This document shows, piece by piece, positions 59,708 through 64,000 of a stretch of 64,000 nt of DNA. How positions within the stretch are numbered: the first letter of the stretch is position 1; each line of letters begins with the position of its first letter. The notes beneath the pieces are model-generated. The model worked only from the letters and a program-made list of their open reading frames with translations. It made no database searches and was not told the origin of the DNA. This DNA comes from Adineta vaga (Eukaryota; Rotifera), in contig CP075496.1 in assembly GCA_021613535.1 (NCBI GenBank), positions 6,076,001 through 6,140,000 on the forward strand, written 5' to 3'. The position numbers and the translations under genes were made by a program.

Positions 59708-60912
59708 ATGACCGATGTGAGTGTTAATTAAGAAAATATTTCTACATGATTTTTTTTCATCATAAATCTCAACTATAAATAAGTTATTTATCTAAAACTC
59801 CTCTTAATTATTTTTTGTAGAAAGACGACGTAAGTTTTATCTGACAATTGTATTATTCACATCCCCTATCTTTCCACACATATTCGATATTCTTCCTTTC
59901 GCACATTTCAAACCTTAATTATCGTTTTTGTTTCTCCTTTTCTCTCTCCATTGTCTTTTTCAAGCATGTTGAATAATTTGATTTTTTCAAAAGTACATCA
60001 TGCTCATACCTCACATTCTTTCCTAATACCATTCACCGTATCACTTCCAAAGGAATATGATGAAAATGATTTTTCATTGTTTGAAACAAAAAAATTTTAT
60101 TCTTTCTTTATAATTAGAAAAAAGCCAAGAAAAAGGCCCAACGTGCCACCAGTAATGTCTTTTCAATGTTTGATCAAAAACAAGTACAAGAATTTAAAGA
60201 GGTTAGATCTTAAAATTGCTTGAGAGGTTTTCGAAACCAAAGATATCTTCTTCTTCTATTCTAGGCATTTGGTCTTATGGATCAAGATCGTGATGGTACA
60301 GTTAGTTTGGATGATCTCAAAGAAGTTTATGCTTCACTTGGTAATAATCACAGGAAAAAAATGAAGAATTTCCATTGAAAAAATGCTCTTTTCTATGTTA
60401 GGCAAAGCACCAAAAGATTCTGAATTGAAAGCTATGCTTGAAGAAGCTCAAGGTCCAATCAATTTTACCATGTTATTAACATTATTTGGAGATCGATTAA
60501 ATGGTACCGATGAAGAAAATGTTATTTTAAATGCATGGAAAAATTTTGATCCTGAGGCAACTGGATTTATCAACACAAAAAGGTTAATTGATTTTTCAAT
60601 CAACAACAAAGAAGTTCTCATCTACTTTTTCTCTTCTAGTTTACGTGAAGTTCTTACAGGCGAAGGACGTCCGGATGATCGTAAGTGCTACTTTTCTTAT
60701 TGATCTAATTACTTATTTTTATTTCTCATTTCAAAGGATTATCTGATATGGAGGTAAGAAGAAATTTTGGAAATCAATTTATTCCATTCTTTTTCTTTTT
60801 AACAAAATTTTAGTTCAGTCAAATGCTTGAGGGTGCTCCAGTTGATCCAAAAGGAAATTTAGATTATGCTGCCTTTACACGACAGATCAAACGTGGTAAA
60901 GAAGATGAATAA
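59708..60912 (+). CDS. Myosin regulatory light chain (non-muscle/smooth-muscle type), 171 aa
   Basis: Eight exons: 59708-59716, 59821-59829, 60118-60201, 60265-60340, 60402-60582, 60640-60680, 60737-60753, 60814-60912. The length is typical (171-172). The basic N-terminus is followed by [20 protein letters not shown], with the paired phosphorylation sites T17/S18 of the myosin light chain kinase/ROCK motif. EF-hand 1 ([12 protein letters not shown], 40-51) keeps the divalent-cation ligands. The middle reads [20 protein letters not shown] and the end [15 protein letters not shown]. It binds the myosin II heavy-chain neck and controls motor activity when phosphorylated. The first two coding exons are nine bases each and exon 7 is 17 bases; exon 2 (three codons, KDD) could be skipped in frame. 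Confidence 0.93.
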
Positions 60913-62037
60913 AACAAATAATATTAGTTCAAGAAAAAGACCTTTTGTGTTTTGTTTAATCACTTTCTTCTTAACAACAGAAGCAAATAAAATTCACGCT
61001 CAGCCTTTTCTCTCTCATTTTTTTTCTTCTTTCTACCCTCATCAATAACATACCTTTATTTCATATCTCATTCTTATTTTTTTTGTCTTCATCTGTTTTA
61101 ACAACAAATAAAACCAAATAATTGAATTGATATAATCATCTTCTTACTATTACTTTTTCAGAAGAAAGAATTTTAATCGTAAGAAGAAAATAAATGCGAT
61201 CTATTCAACTATTGTTTCTTTTACAAAGTAGTAAAACGTGTTTTTTCAAGTGTGAAACTGCAACGAATAAATACGGAACGACAAGAAATACGTGTGCTCG
61301 ATTATATCAACAGTAACCTATCAGTATAATTAACCAAACCAAAGAATAATACTACCTATTCATCATAAACATATCAACAGAATTCTAAACTCTTGTCATT
61401 GGACAATAGTGAGAAAATAATAGAAAAAAATCAGTAATAGTGCGTATTAACACGTCTATAAACTGCTCTTTATACAGAAAAGATTTAGCTGAAAATTGTT
61501 CTACTCATACAGTGAAAAGGTAAAGTAAGTAAATCCTATGGATAGACAAATGCAGATTTTCGAAGATAATAGTTTTCTTCTTACGAAAGATTAATGATTC
61601 TGAAAGATAAACCTCTCCATAGCATAAGATAGATGATCAATTAATACTCTTACAAGAAGATATCGAAACAAGATGCGGAAAACTTTGCAAAATATTAGAT
61701 AGCATTGAAGTCTAATTCTAAATTTTCGTTCACAAAAATCGATCGATAGTATATAGTAAGATGAATAGATTTAATAGATTATCTTTCCTATTAAATTTCT
61801 ATATGACACAGCATTTTGTGAAAGTTGACTTGTGCGAACACATTTTCTTTGTTTGCTGAGTCATCATCTCACATCAATGCATTGTTTATGTTAACAATCG
61901 AACTCTTAAAAGGAAAGAAAATGATTACCTTCCCTTCATAATATTTATATAGAAGTAAACCGAAAAAAAATCAAATCAAATGCGCCAATTGAAATAGTTA
62001 AAAATATTAACGTTCAAAAAAAGAAGAAGATCAATCT
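60913..62037. other. Intergenic
   Basis: About 1.1 kb. AATAAA signals for the light-chain transcript occur near 61107. No gene, repeat array or structured RNA is recognised. Confidence 0.6.
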
Positions 62038-63937
62038 ATGCCGATATCAAGTGGTTTTGGTTATTATCCCTATAATTATCCTACAACGAAAACAACACGT
62101 ACTTTACCACCCGTACGTTCGACACAAATTATAGCACGTGCTCCCAAAGTAAGTTTTTCATCTTCTTCAGTTTTAGTTTCATTTCTGTTTGAAACAAACA
62201 AAGAAAGAGAATAATGTCCTTATGCCACAAACTTGAAACATACTATTTTGTTAGATGAGTAAAGAAAAAAAATTACGTACAAAAAAAGGTTAGGCAATTT
62301 TTCGACTTTCAAAGAATTATAGAAAGCAAAAGAAAAGAAACGAGTAAGACGAAAAGAATATTTATATGTCACAACATTATTATGTACAGTTACCACCGGA
62401 AAAATATTACAATTCAAAGACTACAACGATAAAATCCACAAAATATCCAGCAATATCAACACGAAGCACTGTTGTCAAACGACCATCGATACGTTCGGAT
62501 ACTTTCCTATTAGCTAAAAAAGTCAATCAAACGAAGCCTAAAGTCCAAAAACAATATTCAGTTCGTACCGATATTCGAAGATTACCACCCATACAAATTC
62601 CTATTCGAAGTAATTCAATACCTTCACGAAAGAAGCGTGTAACAGCAGTTCAAAGTACTATTGCCGCTCGACCAAAACCAAAATATGTAAGTTCATTTAC
62701 TTATCAACGCGATCCTGTTCAAAAGCCTGTGTATATTCCTGAACGACGTAATAGTGTTCATTATGTTTCTACTCGTCCTGTTTATCATCGAAAATTGACT
62801 CCTCCAGCAAAAGATACTTCAGATGTGAATCGACGTATACGAATTGGTAAACATGATTATATAGTACAACGAAGAACAGAAGCAGCTGATGTTCTGCACA
62901 ACGATCGTCAGACTGTAAGTAATACAACAGTTCATACTCATCGACTAATTCAAAAAGATACGTTTATTTTATCCTTCTATGTATTCTAATCAAAATAAAA
63001 CAATAATGCTCTGATATTTATGGATCCTTTGTGATTAATCTTAATATAACGTGATCTATCATAAGGCTCTATAAATGATAAGATTTCTTTTCATTTATTT
63101 GTCTTATTTAACTTAAGAATTGATTATTCATATAATGTTATTTTCCCATTCATTCAGGAAACTATCGTTGAAGAACGAAGACCTAAACGAGTTGTACGTG
63201 TCTTACGGGAATCTCCACGTCGAGAAGATGATGTTTATTATGTTAAACCTGTATCACCACCATTACGTCGACAAACAGTAATTCGAAAATCTACACCACC
63301 AGTAGAATATATTCGTGTAAAAAAAACACCACCACCACCACCTATTCGTTCTCGTCGTTCACCTCGTACTGAAACAATTTATCTTGACAAAGATCAATCT
63401 ATACCACATAATGATGATTATATATATATTGATGAAGATGGTAATGAAGTTAAATTTATAGATGAACAAAGTGCAACACCTCGGTATGTAGAATATACTT
63501 ATGAAGATGATCGAGATAAACGACGTGAACGAAAAGTTATCTATATTGATGAGATAGAAAAACAGCCGACACCCGAACCTCAAATTATTGTTGTTGAAGA
63601 TAGAGAAAAACGACATGTACCCGAATCTGAAGTTATTTATGTCAAAGAAGCAGAACCTCGTCGATCACATCAACCTGACGTAATTTATGTCGAAGAAAAA
63701 GAAGAACGACATTCACATCAACCAGAAGTGATTTATGTTGAACAAGAACAACAAGAACAACATTCATATCAACCAGAAGTGATTTACGTTGAACAAGAAC
63801 AACAAGAACAATATGTCAATGAACCTAATGTCATTTATGTTGACGATACGTATCGAAGTTCACATCAACCTGATGTCATTTACGTCGAAGATCATGATGA
63901 TCGAGATCTATATGAACCTGAAGTTATTTATGTATAA
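62038..63937 (+). CDS. Low-complexity protein with basic N-half and acidic VIYV repeats, 471 aa
   Basis: Three exons: 62038-62148, 62390-62914, 63158-63937, all in phase 0. The N-terminus is Tyr/Pro/Thr-rich (SSGFGYYPYNYP). The next 250 or so residues are basic and Pro/Arg/Ser-rich (VKRPSIRSDTF, IPIRSNSIPSRKKR), with a proline run (KKTPPPPPPIRSRR). The last 130 or so residues are acidic repeats built on PEVIYVE followed by Glu/Gln/His-rich spacers. There is no signal peptide or membrane helix. I do not recognise a family. Charge segregation, basic first and acidic repeats last, suggests a structural or scaffold protein such as a cytoskeletal or cuticle/trophi-associated filament component, but this is a guess. 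A possible donor at 62689 (TAT/GTAAGT) inside exon 2 may give a shorter variant. Confidence 0.78.
63534..63937 (+). repeat. Coding tandem repeat, about nine VIYV units
   Basis: Degenerate units of roughly 12-18 codons, each with a core such as SEVIYVKE, PDVIYVEE, PEVIYVEQ, PNVIYVDD or PDVIYVED, alternating with Glu/Gln/His/Asp-rich spacers. Two adjacent units near 63720-63810 are nearly identical at the DNA level, so the array has expanded recently. Confidence 0.85.
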
Positions 63938-64000
63938 GATCAATGACATGACAAAATGATATATGATCAACTATCATCAAAGAGATATTCTATTTTCATG

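Noticed and set aside
1-64000. CRISPR arrays, bacterial operons, rRNA or tRNA genes
   Set aside because: No regularly spaced repeats, ribosome-binding/operon structure or cloverleaf-like sequences were recognised; gene structures are eukaryotic.

Overview
The window reads as animal nuclear DNA, most likely from a bdelloid-type rotifer. It is strongly AT-rich and holds intron-bearing metazoan genes (Pax6, myosin regulatory light chain, NHERF, FBF1, Rab11-FIP, SIL1, TADA3). Most introns are only about 46-64 bases, with GTAAG/GTATG donors and TTTTAG-type acceptors. The rotifer assignment rests on this gene style and is inference. No rRNA, tRNA, CRISPR array, bacterial operon or intact transposon was recognised. 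I built the exon models by hand, and each closes in frame except one FBF1 junction that carries one surplus base.

Layout, left to right. 1-4 kb: no gene. 4.0-4.9 kb: four-helix MARVEL-like membrane protein. 7.6-8.7 kb: p24/TMED cargo receptor. 10.0-11.8 kb: one-PDZ NHERF/EBP50-like scaffold. 12.3-13.5 kb: intronless orphan, the only minus-strand gene. 15.0-19.0 kb: FBF1 (ciliary transition fibre). 20.3-23.9 kb: patched-domain protein. 26.8-28.8 kb: AUR1-like inositolphosphotransferase of the PAP2 superfamily. 31.9-35.9 kb: class II Rab11-FIP with two alternative last exons. 36.7-37.5 kb: unrecognised 244-residue protein. 38.2-42.4 kb: two tandem, divergent TADA3-like genes. 42.9-46.9 kb: two tandem RING-H2 genes. 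46.9-52.2 kb: gene desert leading into Pax6 (52.2-54.7 kb). 55.4-56.3 kb: four-LIM protein. 56.6-58.8 kb: SIL1. 59.7-60.9 kb: myosin regulatory light chain. 62.0-63.9 kb: low-complexity repeat protein.

The most unusual object is the second RING gene (44987-46893). Its RING-H2 domain is preceded by a segment that aligns with the RED half of a Pax paired domain. That segment is interrupted by a phase-0 intron at exactly the position used by the Pax6 gene 6 kb downstream. I read it as a Pax RED-RING fusion, a domain combination I do not know of elsewhere.

Other points of interest are the duplicated Rab11-binding exons, the TADA3 tandem pair, several microexons (4, 9, 9 and 17 bases), an AUR1-type lipid enzyme in an animal context, 17 of 18 genes on one strand, and acceptor-like AG sites just upstream of many start codons (5' UTR introns or spliced-leader addition). 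The genes do not form one pathway. Local relationships are limited to the tandem TADA3 pair, the RING pair, and the Pax6-derived segment in the RING gene.
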